Part shown: positions 8,469 to 17,878 of the stretch, piece by piece
How positions within the stretch are numbered: the stretch's first letter is position 1
How the letters are laid out: each line of letters opens with the position of its first letter
Origin: Sinomonas mesophila
GTDB taxonomy: Bacteria > Actinomycetota > Actinomycetes > Actinomycetales > Micrococcaceae
NCBI RefSeq assembly: GCF_001999765.1
Contig: NZ_MTIC01000008.1
Coordinates: 1 to 64,000, forward strand
Direction of reading: 5' to 3'
DNA length: 64,000 nucleotides
Position numbers and translations under genes: made by a program
The notes under the pieces: model-generated
Database searches by the model: none
Told to the model about the DNA's origin: nothing
Seen by the model: the letters and a program-made list of their open reading frames with translations, nothing else

Positions 8469-9112
8469 GCCACATCACCTCCTTCGTCCAGCCGGGCCGC
8501 GGGGACGCCGACCCACGTCTCGCGCTCCGGCACGTTTCTGACCACAGATGCCCCCATCCCGACCATGGAATACGCCCCGACGAGCGTCCGGTCGCGCACG
8601 CTCGCGTTCATTCCGAGGTGCGCCCCCCGGCCCACGCGCACCGACCCTCCGAGGCACACGCCCGCGGCGAGGGTCGCGAAGTCGTCGACGACGTCGTCGT
8701 GCGTCAGGACGACGCCGGGCATCACCACGACGTGCTCGCCCAGGAAGACGTCGGCGGTGAGCACGACGTTGGCCAGCAGGATGCTCCCCCGCCCGACGAT
8801 GCAGCCCTCCGGGATGACGGCGCTCGGATGGACGAGCGTCGCGTACCGGCTTGCGTCGAAGCCGAGCCCTGCGAGCCGGTCCACGGCCCGCTCCCGTGCC
8901 GCGCCCGACCGCATGCAGAGGGCGACCTGCGCGTGGCGGTAGGCCTGGACGAGCTCGAACGGCCCCAGGACGTGGGCGCCGTCGACCTCGGTGGTCCTCA
9001 GGGACTTATCGTCGTCGAGGATCCCGACGACGTCGTAGTCGTCGCCCTCGCGGACCATGGCCATCGCCTCGCGCGCGAGCCCGCTCGCGGCCAGAAGCAG
9101 GAGCTCGCTCAT
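8465..9112 (-). CDS. NeuD/PglD-like sugar O/N-acetyltransferase (left-handed beta helix)
   Basis: The product is 215 residues. It has a nucleotide-binding-like N-domain (LLLLAASGLAREAMAMV, then VVGILDDD) and a hexapeptide-repeat C-domain (HPSAVIPEGCIVGRGSILLA onward) with the general-base region LTHDDVVDD. The family acetylates aminosugars made by the neighbouring aminotransferases. The ATG at 9112 was preferred because it overlaps the aminotransferase stop (ATGA). The frame continues upstream only as shadow. With the aminotransferase and sugar transferase it resembles the bacillosamine-type pathway, but no intact 4,6-dehydratase is present here. Confidence 0.85.
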   Translation of the reverse strand: MSELLLLAASGLAREAMAMVREGDDYDVVGILDDDKSLRTTEVDGAHVLGPFELVQAYRHAQVALCMRSGAARERAVDRLAGLGFDASRYATLVHPSAVIPEGCIVGRGSILLANVVLTADVFLGEHVVVMPGVVLTHDDVVDDFATLAAGVCLGGSVRVGRGAHLGMNASVRDRTLVGAYSMVGMGASVVRNVPERETWVGVPAARLDEGGDVA

Positions 9113-10266
9113 CCGTGGCGGCCGGTGCGCAGGACCGAGGCGACGACGCGGTCGACGTCGTCCTCCGTCATCTCGTGGTACAGCGGGAGGATGAGCGAGT
9201 TGTCGCTCAGCCACTCCGAGACGGGCAGGGGCCGGTGGGCGTTCCGGGAGAAGGCCGGCTCGCGGTGCGCGGACATGAGGCCGCGCCGCGCGGAGACGCC
9301 GTCCGCCGCGAGCTGCTCGAGCACGTCCTCGCGGGAGGCCCAGAACGTGGGCATGACGTCGAGCCGCAGCGACTGGTAGTTGGTCCGCCCCCACAGCGGG
9401 TCGCCAGCGAGCACAAGGCCCTGGACACCGGTGAAACGGCGGCGGTAGAGCCCGGCGAGGCTGCGCCGACGGGCCACGATCGCCGGGAGGCGGCTGAGCT
9501 GCACGAGCCCGACCGCCGCCTGGAGGTCGGTCATCCCGTAGCTGAAGCCCAGCTCGAGGTAGCGCTCCTGCGGGGCTGGGAGGGACGACTGGCGGGACTC
9601 GGCGGAGACGTCCATCCCGTGCTGCCGCAGGCGCCGGGCGCGCTGCGCCCAGTCGCCCCGGGAGGTTGTGAGCATTCCGCCCTCCCCCGTCGTGAGGAGC
9701 TTGCGGGAGTGGAACGACCACACGGTCACGTCCGCCCTGCGCCCGACGGGCTGGTGGTGGTATTCCGAGCCGGCCGCGCACGCCGCGTCCTCGATGACGG
9801 GGATCCTACGGGCGTGGCAGAGGCGCAGGATCGGGTCGATGTCGGCGGGCATGCCGCCCTGGTCGACGACGACGACAGCGGACGTCCGCTCGCTCAGGTG
9901 CGGCACGAGCGTGGTGGCCGTGACATTCCCGTGCAGCGGCTCGACGTCGGCGAACACGGTCGCGGCGCCGAGATACCTCGGCGCGTTGCCGGTGGCGATG
10001 AACGAGTGCGAGGGCACGACCACCTCGGTGCCCGGGCGGACGCCGACGAGGACGAGGGCGAGGTGCAGCGCCGCGGTGCAGCTCGAGAGGGCGACGGCGT
10101 GCGGCACGCCATGAGCGGCCGCAAACGCCTCCTCGAACATCGCCACGCGGGGGCCCTGCGCGAGCCAGCCAGAGGCGATGACCTCGCTCACGGCCTCGGC
10201 CTCATCCTCGCCGAGCCACGGCTTCATGACGCTGATCCGCTCGACCTGGCCGTCTTGGATGCTCAT
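9109..10266 (-). CDS. DegT-family sugar aminotransferase (PglE-like)
   Basis: A 385-residue PLP aminotransferase. Visible are SGWLAQGPRVAMFEEAFA, LSSCTAALHLALV, VIEDAACAAGSEY and the PLP lysine in SFHSRKLLTTGEGGML, the usual fingerprint of UDP-4-ketosugar transaminases. The start is the ATG at 10266, which overlaps the stop of the SDR remnant. It sits between a phosphosugar transferase and an acetyltransferase, the same order of activities as PglC/PglE/PglD. The substrate, probably a UDP-4-keto-6-deoxysugar, is inference. Confidence 0.9.
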   Translation of the reverse strand: MSIQDGQVERISVMKPWLGEDEAEAVSEVIASGWLAQGPRVAMFEEAFAAAHGVPHAVALSSCTAALHLALVLVGVRPGTEVVVPSHSFIATGNAPRYLGAATVFADVEPLHGNVTATTLVPHLSERTSAVVVVDQGGMPADIDPILRLCHARRIPVIEDAACAAGSEYHHQPVGRRADVTVWSFHSRKLLTTGEGGMLTTSRGDWAQRARRLRQHGMDVSAESRQSSLPAPQERYLELGFSYGMTDLQAAVGLVQLSRLPAIVARRRSLAGLYRRRFTGVQGLVLAGDPLWGRTNYQSLRLDVMPTFWASREDVLEQLAADGVSARRGLMSAHREPAFSRNAHRPLPVSEWLSDNSLILPLYHEMTEDDVDRVVASVLRTGRHG

Positions 10267-10454
10267 GGGACCGCCACCGCCCTCGCCGCGGCGATCTCGT
10301 CCCGCAGGGGCCGCCGCCCGCAGACGGACGCGCTCGAAGCGAAGACCACCTTGTCCACGCCGTGCTCGGCGGCCGCCTCGGAGACGGTGAAGCGTCCGTC
10401 GGCGAGCAGATGATCTGGCATCAGACTGTGCTCCTTCACTTCCATGGGTGTCAC
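10263..10454 (-). pseudogene. Remnant of an NAD-dependent sugar epimerase/dehydratase (extended SDR)
   Basis: The 63-residue frame contains FTVSEAAAEHGVDKVVFASS, the fifth-helix and beta-strand segment of extended SDR enzymes, which normally continues S-x-S-V-Y-G. Here the tyrosine is a cysteine (SASVCG). The NAD-binding N-terminus, the YxxxK site and the whole C-domain are absent. A short polar tail ends at the TGA that overlaps the aminotransferase ATG. It is best read as an internal scrap of a lost nucleotide-sugar enzyme. The junction may keep translational coupling for the next gene. Confidence 0.65.
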
Positions 10455-10466
10455 GTAGGGGGTTGT

Positions 10467-12020
10467 TCACGACGCCCCGACGGGGTCGACGATTGCCCGG
10501 AAGGCACGCCAGAGGATCCTCAGGTCTCCGGTCAGGGACCAGTTCTCGACGTAGTACAGGTCGAGGCGGACGGCGTCGTCCCACGAGAGCTCGGAGCGGC
10601 CGTTGCTCAGCCACAGGCCCGTGATGCCGGGCTTGATGAGCATCCGCCGGTGCGGATAGCCCTCGCGGTCGGCGACCTCGCGGGGCAGCGGGGGCCGCGG
10701 CCCGACCAGGCTCATGGTGCCTTCGAGGACGTTGAACAGCTGCGGGAGCTCGTCGAGGGAGTACCGGCGCATCCAGCGCCCGCAGCGGGTGATCCGTGGA
10801 TCGTCGCGCATCGTGAACAGGACGCCGTGGGCGTCGCTGCCGTTCGTCAGGCCCTCGGGCAGGGCCTCGGCGCCGGGAACCATGGTGCGGAAGGTGACCA
10901 TCCTGAAGGGTGCCCCGCCGCGGCCGATGCGCTCCTGCCGGAACAGGATCGGCCCCCCGGAGTCGAGCCGGACGACGAGGGCGAGCGCGAGCAGGAGCGG
11001 CGAGAGCGCGAGCAGGGCGCACGCGGCGAGCACGATGTCGAGGCCGCGCTTGGCCCAGTGCTTGGCGCCGGAGTAGTAGGGCAGCTCGGCCTCCATAAGG
11101 GGAAGCCCCTCGACGGGGCGCCAGTGGATCCGTGGGCCGGCCACGTTCGTCAGGCCCGAGGACAGCACGAGCTCGACCCCGTGCTCCTCGAGGCGCCAGC
11201 CGAGCTCCCGGATGTACTGGGTGCCGCCGGGGACGTGGCCGGCGACGATGACGGCGGCGGCATGCTTGAGCGCGACCGTCCGCACGACGTCGTCCGTCGA
11301 GCACAGCACCGGGAGCCGCTCGCCCTGGACCGTGAGGCTCTGGCCACGCCGTCCGCCGGGGAGGGCGACGCCGAGCACGTTGTACGCGGCCCCGGGGTAC
11401 TCCGCGATGCGGCGGGCCACGTAGCGGACGTCCTCCGGCTTGCCGACAACGACGGCGGGAGTCAGGTACAGCCCGTCCCGGCGCTGGCGCTTGAGCCAGG
11501 TGCGGCTGAGCCAGCGCGAGGCGAGCAGCCCGAGGATCCCCGCGGAGAGCACGACGCCGAACAGCGCCCCCGGGAACTCGACCTGGAGGATGAACATGAC
11601 CATCGCGGCGCCGCCGAACACGTGCATCGTGGCGGTCACGACGCGCTTGTACTCGTCCGAACCGACGCCGAACACCGAGGCCTCACGACTCCGGTAGGCC
11701 CCGAGCGCCACGATCCACGCGAGCCCGAGGACCGCGAGGATGCCGGGGAAAGGCTCGGCGCCGGCGCCGTCGGTCAGCCATGAGGGGGCAAACGCGTAGC
11801 TGCCCAGGATGCAGGAGAGGACGACGGCGGCGTCTGTCACGCGCAGGAACCTCGCATAGCGACGTGGCCAGGCCTCGGCTGCGGCCGACCGGGCGATGCG
11901 CGGGCGTGGGGGCGGGATGAGCCCGGACACTCGGCTGGGCGACCAGGACGCGTGCGTCGACATCATGCCGAGGCCGCCCATAGCTGCCTGGCGCCGGTGC
12001 TCGGTGTGCTGTGCCACCAT
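10467..12020 (-). CDS. Exopolysaccharide polyprenyl-phosphate sugar-1-phosphate transferase
   Basis: A 517-residue membrane enzyme. Four hydrophobic segments and a CoA-binding-like middle domain (TPAVVVGKPEDVRYVARRI) precede the catalytic bacterial-transferase domain from about residue 325. That domain shows KRGLDIVLAACALLALSPLL, GGPILFRQERIGRGG, FRTM, DELPQLFNVL and MSLVGPRPPLP. It starts repeat-unit assembly by moving a sugar phosphate onto undecaprenyl phosphate. A GGAGG lies six bases before the ATG at 12020. It is the first gene of the upstream operon, and its promoter region (12021-12223) holds several GTAC-type motifs. Confidence 0.92.
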   Translation of the reverse strand: MVAQHTEHRRQAAMGGLGMMSTHASWSPSRVSGLIPPPRPRIARSAAAEAWPRRYARFLRVTDAAVVLSCILGSYAFAPSWLTDGAGAEPFPGILAVLGLAWIVALGAYRSREASVFGVGSDEYKRVVTATMHVFGGAAMVMFILQVEFPGALFGVVLSAGILGLLASRWLSRTWLKRQRRDGLYLTPAVVVGKPEDVRYVARRIAEYPGAAYNVLGVALPGGRRGQSLTVQGERLPVLCSTDDVVRTVALKHAAAVIVAGHVPGGTQYIRELGWRLEEHGVELVLSSGLTNVAGPRIHWRPVEGLPLMEAELPYYSGAKHWAKRGLDIVLAACALLALSPLLLALALVVRLDSGGPILFRQERIGRGGAPFRMVTFRTMVPGAEALPEGLTNGSDAHGVLFTMRDDPRITRCGRWMRRYSLDELPQLFNVLEGTMSLVGPRPPLPREVADREGYPHRRMLIKPGITGLWLSNGRSELSWDDAVRLDLYYVENWSLTGDLRILWRAFRAIVDPVGAS

Positions 12021-12223
12021 GATGGGCCTCCGAGAGGAACGGATGGGAGCTGCCCTGTTTCTCGTTCAAGTACATCGGGCGGTGCCCGGCGGCACACGAG
12101 TACCGGGTACGCGATCTGCGCGGAGCCGAGAGGCCGGCGGCACCCGGGCGGTACTCAGTTGCGCCGGGCCGCCAGCGCCGGACTACTCGGAGGGAGCCGT
12201 GCGGCCTCAGGACCTCTCCTGAG
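12021..12223. promoter_or_regulatory. Promoter region of the sugar-transferase operon with GTAC-type motifs
   Basis: This gap upstream of the sugar transferase, together with the inverted repeat to its right, makes about 309 bases without a gene. Motifs seen are CAAGTACATC (12067), CGAGTACCGGGTAC (12098), GTACTCAG (12151) and ACTACTCGG (12182). They are relatives of the motifs near the LuxR genes. A TTGAAC lies beside the first site on the minus strand but has no clear -10 partner. Confidence 0.4.
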
Positions 12224-12317
12224 GTTTCGGGTACGGATCTCGACCGCGAAAGGGCGTTCCGGGTATGCGGTCGCGTACCCGGAACGGCCTTTTGGCGTCG
12301 AGATCCGTACCCGAAAC
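12224..12317. repeat. Long inverted repeat, two 45-base arms with a 4-base loop
   Basis: The left arm 12224-12268 and the right arm 12273-12317 are reverse complements at 40 of 45 positions. The loop is GGTC. The outermost 21 bases of each arm, including CGGGTACGGATCTCGAC, match perfectly. It begins 12 bases past the stop of the LuxR gene ending at 12330, on the 3' side of its mRNA. No U-tract follows, so it is either a factor-dependent terminator/3' stabiliser or a mobile REP-like unit. Confidence 0.85.
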
Positions 12318-12329
12318 GATGGGGAGGGG

Positions 12330-15023
12330 TCAGTCGAGCACTGCCTCGGGCAGCTCGTCCCGGCCGCGCACGCCGAGCTTAACGTAGCTGCGGTGGAGGT
12401 GCCCCTCGACCGTGCGGACCGAGATGGAGAGCCGCTCGGCAATGTCCCGGTCGGCAAGCCCTTCGAGGGCGAGGAGGACGATGCCGTGCTCCCGAGCCGT
12501 GAGCTGCTGGGCGGTGAGGAACTGCTCCTCGGGCGAGACGGGCAGCCCCTGGCCGCCGTCGGCGGCGCACTGCCTGGCGAGGGAGCCCGCGCGTCGCGCG
12601 GCGACCCGGTCGCCGTCCCGGTCGAGGGCCTGTGCCGCGCGGGCGTAGGCCGAGCGGGCCTGCCGGGGGAGCCCCAGGCGCACCAAGGCCTGCCCCGCCT
12701 CGAGATAGCTTCCGGCGCTCGCGTCGAGGACGGACCGCGCCCAGGCGCCCCACGCGTGCGCCCACGCGCCCTCCGCGGCGGGGATCAGCTCGACCACGCG
12801 CTGGGCCGGCGCCGTATCCCCGAGCTCGAGCGCAAGGATCTCGGCGACGAGTTCGAGGCCTGGCAGCCCCGCGCCGCCCTCGCGGCGCGCAGTGGCGTGC
12901 AGGCCGCTGAGCGCATGCGGCTCCCCGAGCCGATGGCGGGCGACGGCGCGGTGCAGCTCCGCGAGCACGCGCCGCACGTGGTTTCCCCGCCCGGCGGCGG
13001 ACTCGGCCTCAGCGAGCCAGGCGACGGCGCGGCGCTCGTCGCCCACGGCGGCCGCGGCGACGGCGGCAAGGGCGGTCGCGACCCCGAGGAGCTGGTGCGG
13101 GTCGTGGACCCGCAGACTCGCGACGGCCTCGGGCAGGAGCGCCGCGGCATCGCCGAAGCGGCCCCTGCGCACGAGCCCATAGGCCCGGCCGCACAGGAGC
13201 GCCGGGCCGCGCGCGACCGCACTGCGGGACCTCGCTTCGAGGGCGTGCCCGAGCTCTTCGTCGCCGAGGTCCCAGCCCCCGCAGTGCAGGCCCGCCAGAA
13301 GGCGCAGCGCGAACGCACTCTCGGCGATGGGCAGGAACTCGCCGTCCGCGTCCGTCGCCCCCAGCAGTGCCGTCGAGGTCTCCGCGGCCGCGGCGAAGCG
13401 GCCCTCGGCAAAGCGGCTCTCGGCATCCAGGAGCTTCCGCAGGAGCTGGCCTGTCGCGCGCTGGCCGGGGAGCCCCTCGCGCCCGGCCAGAGTGGGCGCC
13501 GTGTCCGCCGGGCGGGCCCCGGGGGCATCCCTCCCTCCTGCCTCGGCCAAGAGCGAATCCACGACGCCGTAGTCGCCGCGGTCGGCGGCGCACAGGGCAT
13601 CGACGAGGGCGCAGTGTTCCTCGACCGACTCCAGCAGGGCCGGATCCGCCTGGCCTCGGGCAGCGAGCAGCGCCGCACGCGCGCGGAGGCGGCCGAGGTC
13701 GCCGGCAATCGAGCCGTCCTGGCGGAAGGCCAGCCGGAGGTGGGCGAGCAGGAGGCTGCCGGACAGGAGCGCGCCCGGGGAGGCTGCCTGATCGGGTTTC
13801 TGCTCGAGGACCTCGATCGCGACGCTCGTGTCGCCCAGGTCGTGAAGGGCGCGTGCGATGCCGACGCGCAGGCGGAAGCGCTCCGCGGGGGAGCGCAGGA
13901 AGCGGCCGAACGTGAGGGCGAGGCCTGGTCGGCCGCCCGCGAGCGCCTCCGCGAGCCCCCTGGCGATCACCTCATCGGGCACGTGGACGCCGCAGTCGAG
14001 GTCGAGCTCCAGCCGGCGCAGCCAATGGAGCCCGGCCGGGACCGCATGAAGTGCGATCCGCTCGCGCATCTGGAGCTTTCGGGACGCTGTCGTGACGTGG
14101 CAGATGGCATCGGCGCGCATGGGCTGGGCCACGCGGAGGCCGTCGGCTGTCTGCCTGAGCCAGCCGGTCTCGACGAGCCGCGCCACGACGTCGGCGTCGA
14201 GCACTCCGGCCTCCGCGAGCGGCTCGGCGAGCGCGACCAGGACCACGGCGTCCCGCTCGCGGGGCGCCAAGACGTCCAGCTCGGCCCCGATCGTCTCCGC
14301 GAGAGCCGCGCCGGTGCTCTCGAAGGAGGGCCGGAGCACCCAGACTCCGTCCTCCGCCACGATCCCTCCCCCGGAGCTCGCCTCCTCGAGGAGCCGCGCC
14401 AGCAGGTGGGGGTTGCCCCCGCTGATCCGCTGGAGGACGGCGGCGGCGAGCCGGCTGAGCCGGCCGCCGAGCCGCTGCTCGGCGGCCTCGGCGGTCTCCT
14501 CCACCGAGAACGGCTCGAGCTCGTGATGCTCGGCCATGCCGTCGTTCCATAGTTTGAGCAGCGCATGGGGCAGGCCGGGGTGAGTCTGCGCCGCGGCCAG
14601 GAGTCGCAGCTGCGAGGAGGCAGCAATCTCCGCGAGGATGCCGGCGCTCGCCTCGTCGAGGTCGTGGGCGTCGTCCACCACGACGACGACGCCGCGCCCC
14701 TCGGCGCTGTGGGAGCCGAGATCCGCCCAGACGGCTCGCAGCACGCTCACGGGGTCGAGCGCCGGGAGGGGCCCACTGCTCCGGAGGTGGGGGGCGAGGG
14801 CCCCGTAGGGAACGGAGCGGAGGGCGTGGCTCGCTATCACGCGCCGGACGGCCTCGCGGGGCGGGAGCGAGCTGACGACCCTGTTCAGGAGGGTGCTCTT
14901 CCCGGACCCTGCCTCGCCGGTGATGAGGAGGCTCACGGAATCGCTGCCGCCGAGGGAGTCCTCCAGGGCGGCGCTGAGGGCTCTCCGACGGCGGTCTTGG
15001 CCTCTGTGCTCTCGCCCCTCCAT
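12330..15023 (-). CDS. LAL-type LuxR-family transcriptional regulator, type A (canonical Walker motifs)
   Basis: The protein is 897 residues. An N-terminal AAA/NACHT-like ATPase has Walker A GEAGSGKS at 36-43 and Walker B VVVVVDDAH at about 112-120. A long alpha-helical TPR-like middle follows. The C-terminal LuxR helix-turn-helix spans about 841-897, with recognition helix [14 protein letters not shown] proteins couple ATP and ligand state to DNA binding; the ligand is unknown. The start follows the stop of the partner gene by 17 bases, so both are probably one transcript. The C-terminus is closest by eye to the regulator at 20238-23057 ([16 protein letters not shown]), its counterpart in the second pair. 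Confidence 0.88.
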   Translation of the reverse strand: MEGREHRGQDRRRRALSAALEDSLGGSDSVSLLITGEAGSGKSTLLNRVVSSLPPREAVRRVIASHALRSVPYGALAPHLRSSGPLPALDPVSVLRAVWADLGSHSAEGRGVVVVVDDAHDLDEASAGILAEIAASSQLRLLAAAQTHPGLPHALLKLWNDGMAEHHELEPFSVEETAEAAEQRLGGRLSRLAAAVLQRISGGNPHLLARLLEEASSGGGIVAEDGVWVLRPSFESTGAALAETIGAELDVLAPRERDAVVLVALAEPLAEAGVLDADVVARLVETGWLRQTADGLRVAQPMRADAICHVTTASRKLQMRERIALHAVPAGLHWLRRLELDLDCGVHVPDEVIARGLAEALAGGRPGLALTFGRFLRSPAERFRLRVGIARALHDLGDTSVAIEVLEQKPDQAASPGALLSGSLLLAHLRLAFRQDGSIAGDLGRLRARAALLAARGQADPALLESVEEHCALVDALCAADRGDYGVVDSLLAEAGGRDAPGARPADTAPTLAGREGLPGQRATGQLLRKLLDAESRFAEGRFAAAAETSTALLGATDADGEFLPIAESAFALRLLAGLHCGGWDLGDEELGHALEARSRSAVARGPALLCGRAYGLVRRGRFGDAAALLPEAVASLRVHDPHQLLGVATALAAVAAAAVGDERRAVAWLAEAESAAGRGNHVRRVLAELHRAVARHRLGEPHALSGLHATARREGGAGLPGLELVAEILALELGDTAPAQRVVELIPAAEGAWAHAWGAWARSVLDASAGSYLEAGQALVRLGLPRQARSAYARAAQALDRDGDRVAARRAGSLARQCAADGGQGLPVSPEEQFLTAQQLTAREHGIVLLALEGLADRDIAERLSISVRTVEGHLHRSYVKLGVRGRDELPEAVLD

Positions 15024-15040
15024 GACGTCGTGTCCCCGCC

Positions 15041-17821
15041 CTAGATGAGCCCGGCCAGGCCGGCTCGGGAGGAGATCCCGAGCTTCGTGAAGATCTGGTA
15101 GAGGTGGCCCTCGACCGTCCTGACCGAGACCCCCATGGAGTCCGCGATCTCCCGGTTGCTCGCCCCCCGCGCGGCGAGCGCCGCAACCTCCCGCTCCCGC
15201 GCGGTGAGTGAGAGGGCGGGCGTGCGGGGCACGAGCGGCAGGGAGGGCAGGCGTTCGGCGAGCGCGTCGAGCCGGGACTGGGCGAGGGCCGCGGCACCGG
15301 GGCGGCCGAGGTCGCGGGCCACGTCGACGGCCTGCGCCGCCGCCTGGGCCTCGATCCCCTCGAGCCGGAGGGCTGCCGCGTCGTCCGCGGCGGCGAGGAG
15401 GGCGTCAGGGTCGCACAGGCGCCGCCCGCGGGCCACGGCCCCGAGGAGACGGGTGAAGCGCGAGCCGGTGTGCCGGGCGAGGGCCTCGACATGGCCGAGG
15501 CCGTCATCCTCTCGGACCGTGGCCTCGAAGAGCGCCAGGCAGGCTGTCGTGTATCGCCCTGCAGCCTCTTCCTCCGCCGCGAGCGCCCGGAGCAGCCCGG
15601 CGGCCTCGGGGTCGCCCAGCCAGCGCTTGGCCAGGGCAGTGCAGAAGTCTGCGGCCCACGCGACCCGCCAGGACGGGGAGCGGTCCGCCGCCGCTGCCCG
15701 GTCGAGGTAGCCGCGCGCCTCTGGCCCGTCTCCGAGCTGGGCGAAGGCGAGTGCCGTCGCGGCGTAGGCGAGGCTCAGGCGCCCGCCGAAGCCGGCGTCC
15801 TCGAGGTGCACAGTCCCCGCCAGAAGCGGCTCAAGCGCCCGCTCCCCGTGGCCGGCCAGGAGATGGGCCAGGCCCTGCCCGATTTCGACGTCGCCCCCGT
15901 GGAGCCTCAGCTGGGACGACCCGCTCCCGGCGAACAGGCCTGCGACGTCGTGGCAGCGCCACCACTGCCCCGCGAGGAGGCAGGCCTCGAGCAGGACGGC
16001 ATAGCCTGAATCGAAGGCGCCGAGCACGCCCCGGGGACCGCTCTGCACGAGGGATTCCGCGAGGGCGACGGCGTCGTCCGCGCGGCCGGTGGCCGACCAC
16101 ACGTCGGCGAGCATGAACCCGCATGCGGCGCGGAAGGCGGCGCTGCCACCGTGACCGCGCCAGCTTGACCGCAGCCTGTCGGCGAGCCCGCGGTAGCTGC
16201 CGGTGAAGCAGCGCTGCTCGAACTCGGCGCGCTCGAGCAGCTCGAGGGCCTCGGACGCCTCGGGTGCCTCGCGACTGGACGCGGCGAGCTCGGAGCGCAC
16301 GGCGGCGATGGCGTCGAGCGGATCCTCGCGCCCGGGCAGCCAGCGGAGGATCCTGCAGCGCAGGAGCACGCGCCTGGCCGCGCCGACCGGCCCTCCGCTG
16401 TCGCCCGGGATGGAGTCGAGCGCCTCGAGCGCCTCCTCCAAGCGGCCGAGCTGGGCGAGGGCCTCCGCGCGGTGCAGCAGGGCCTCGGGGGCGGCGGTGT
16501 GGTCCGCCGGGACGAGCCCGGCGAACCTGAGGGCGCGCTCGGGGTCGGCGAGCGAGATGGCCGCACCCGCGGCGGAGGCCAGGAGGTCGCCGCCGATGCC
16601 CGCCCCCGAGTCGAGGGACCAGTCCGCGTAGGCGACGAGGTCCCCGGGCGCCTCGCACGGTTCTGGGGTTGTGCCCTGATCGAGCATGTCGCGCAGGCGC
16701 CGGCGGCGTTCCTGCGTGAGCCGCTCGCGCACGATGTCCGCCATGCGCGGCTCCGCGAGGGCGACGCCGCGCTGGGCGGTGGCGTCGATCCGCACGAGCC
16801 CGGCGTCCTCCATGTGGACGATCACGTTGACGCCGAAGACGCCGGCGAGAGTCGTGAGGGGCACGCGGCGAGCGTCGGCGAGCAGCTCGATGACCTCCCG
16901 CACGTCGCGGGGCTCCTTGGCCCAGCGCGCCCGCAGGAGCTCGTCCGCACCCGAGCTCGTGGGTGACTCGATGGGCCCGCGCAGGGTCCACACGCCGCGC
17001 CGGGAGACGAGGTTCCCGCGCTCGATCTGTCCGCGGACGATGGTCGGAAGGGCCAGGACGTGCCCCGCGCAGGCCTCGTACAGGGACGAGACGGCCGAGA
17101 GCGAGACGATGCCGCCGAGGAGCGTCAGCAGGAGCTCGCGCGTGAGCAGTGGCGTGAGCGTGCCGAGCTGGATCGTGCGGAGTTTCCCCTCCCGGACGAG
17201 CCGGCCCAGATCCGTGGGCAGGTCCGCGGGCCGTGGGGCGACGGCGACGAGCTTGGCTGTGCCGTCGTGGAGCAGGTGGGCGATGACTCCGGTGCTCTCC
17301 TCGTCGAGGGGCGCCGACGTGTCGACGAGCAGCACCGTCTGGCGCCCTGCCGCGTCCCTCCGGACGAGCTCGTCGACGCCCAGCAGGATGCCGAGGGGGG
17401 ACTCCAGGTACGCGGGGGCGACGCGGGCGAGCAGGAAGCCGAGCGCGGAATAGGCGCCGGACGACGGCGCGGTGGACGCGTGGACATGCTGGACGTGGGT
17501 CTCGGGGCCGAGGGCCGCGACGATGCCGGAGGCGAGGAAGGACTTCCCGACCCCCGGGGGGCCCGTCACGACGACGCCGAGCACGCCAGGTCGCCAGATC
17601 TCCGTCAGGGCCGACTCGAGCTCCCGCCGCCGCGCGTGGGCGGCCCAGCGCATCCGCTCGGACTGCCGGTCGGCTCCAGATGCGAGCCAAGGGCCCTGGG
17701 CGACGGGCCGCTTCGCGGCGACCACGTCGCCCCGGCCCGCGCCGCTCGGCTCACTGTCAACCAACGCGGCGTCAACCAACGCGGTGCGCGCTGCCCTCAT
17801 CGGCAGATGCTCAATGGACAT
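15041..17821 (-). CDS. LAL-type LuxR-family regulator, type B (degenerate Walker B)
   Basis: A 926-residue ATPase-HTH regulator. Walker A is GPPGVGKS at residues 87-94. The Walker B position reads VLLVDTSAPLDEES, so the second acidic residue of the usual D-D/E pair is Thr and hydrolysis may be weak or absent. The C-terminal HTH at about 872-926 ([22 protein letters not shown]) is intact. The N-terminal block RMRWAAHARRRELE and the HTH are shared with the regulator ending at 23068. The gene precedes a type A regulator by 17 bases. A TATAAG -10-like box lies about 58 bases upstream of the ATG at 17821, and a cluster of GTACTC motifs lies beyond it. Confidence 0.86.
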   Translation of the reverse strand: MSIEHLPMRAARTALVDAALVDSEPSGAGRGDVVAAKRPVAQGPWLASGADRQSERMRWAAHARRRELESALTEIWRPGVLGVVVTGPPGVGKSFLASGIVAALGPETHVQHVHASTAPSSGAYSALGFLLARVAPAYLESPLGILLGVDELVRRDAAGRQTVLLVDTSAPLDEESTGVIAHLLHDGTAKLVAVAPRPADLPTDLGRLVREGKLRTIQLGTLTPLLTRELLLTLLGGIVSLSAVSSLYEACAGHVLALPTIVRGQIERGNLVSRRGVWTLRGPIESPTSSGADELLRARWAKEPRDVREVIELLADARRVPLTTLAGVFGVNVIVHMEDAGLVRIDATAQRGVALAEPRMADIVRERLTQERRRRLRDMLDQGTTPEPCEAPGDLVAYADWSLDSGAGIGGDLLASAAGAAISLADPERALRFAGLVPADHTAAPEALLHRAEALAQLGRLEEALEALDSIPGDSGGPVGAARRVLLRCRILRWLPGREDPLDAIAAVRSELAASSREAPEASEALELLERAEFEQRCFTGSYRGLADRLRSSWRGHGGSAAFRAACGFMLADVWSATGRADDAVALAESLVQSGPRGVLGAFDSGYAVLLEACLLAGQWWRCHDVAGLFAGSGSSQLRLHGGDVEIGQGLAHLLAGHGERALEPLLAGTVHLEDAGFGGRLSLAYAATALAFAQLGDGPEARGYLDRAAAADRSPSWRVAWAADFCTALAKRWLGDPEAAGLLRALAAEEEAAGRYTTACLALFEATVREDDGLGHVEALARHTGSRFTRLLGAVARGRRLCDPDALLAAADDAAALRLEGIEAQAAAQAVDVARDLGRPGAAALAQSRLDALAERLPSLPLVPRTPALSLTAREREVAALAARGASNREIADSMGVSVRTVEGHLYQIFTKLGISSRAGLAGLI

Positions 17822-17878
17822 AGCCCCCGGTCCTCCACTGGCTGACGGACTAGGGCTCCAAGGCTACTCAGGCACGCT

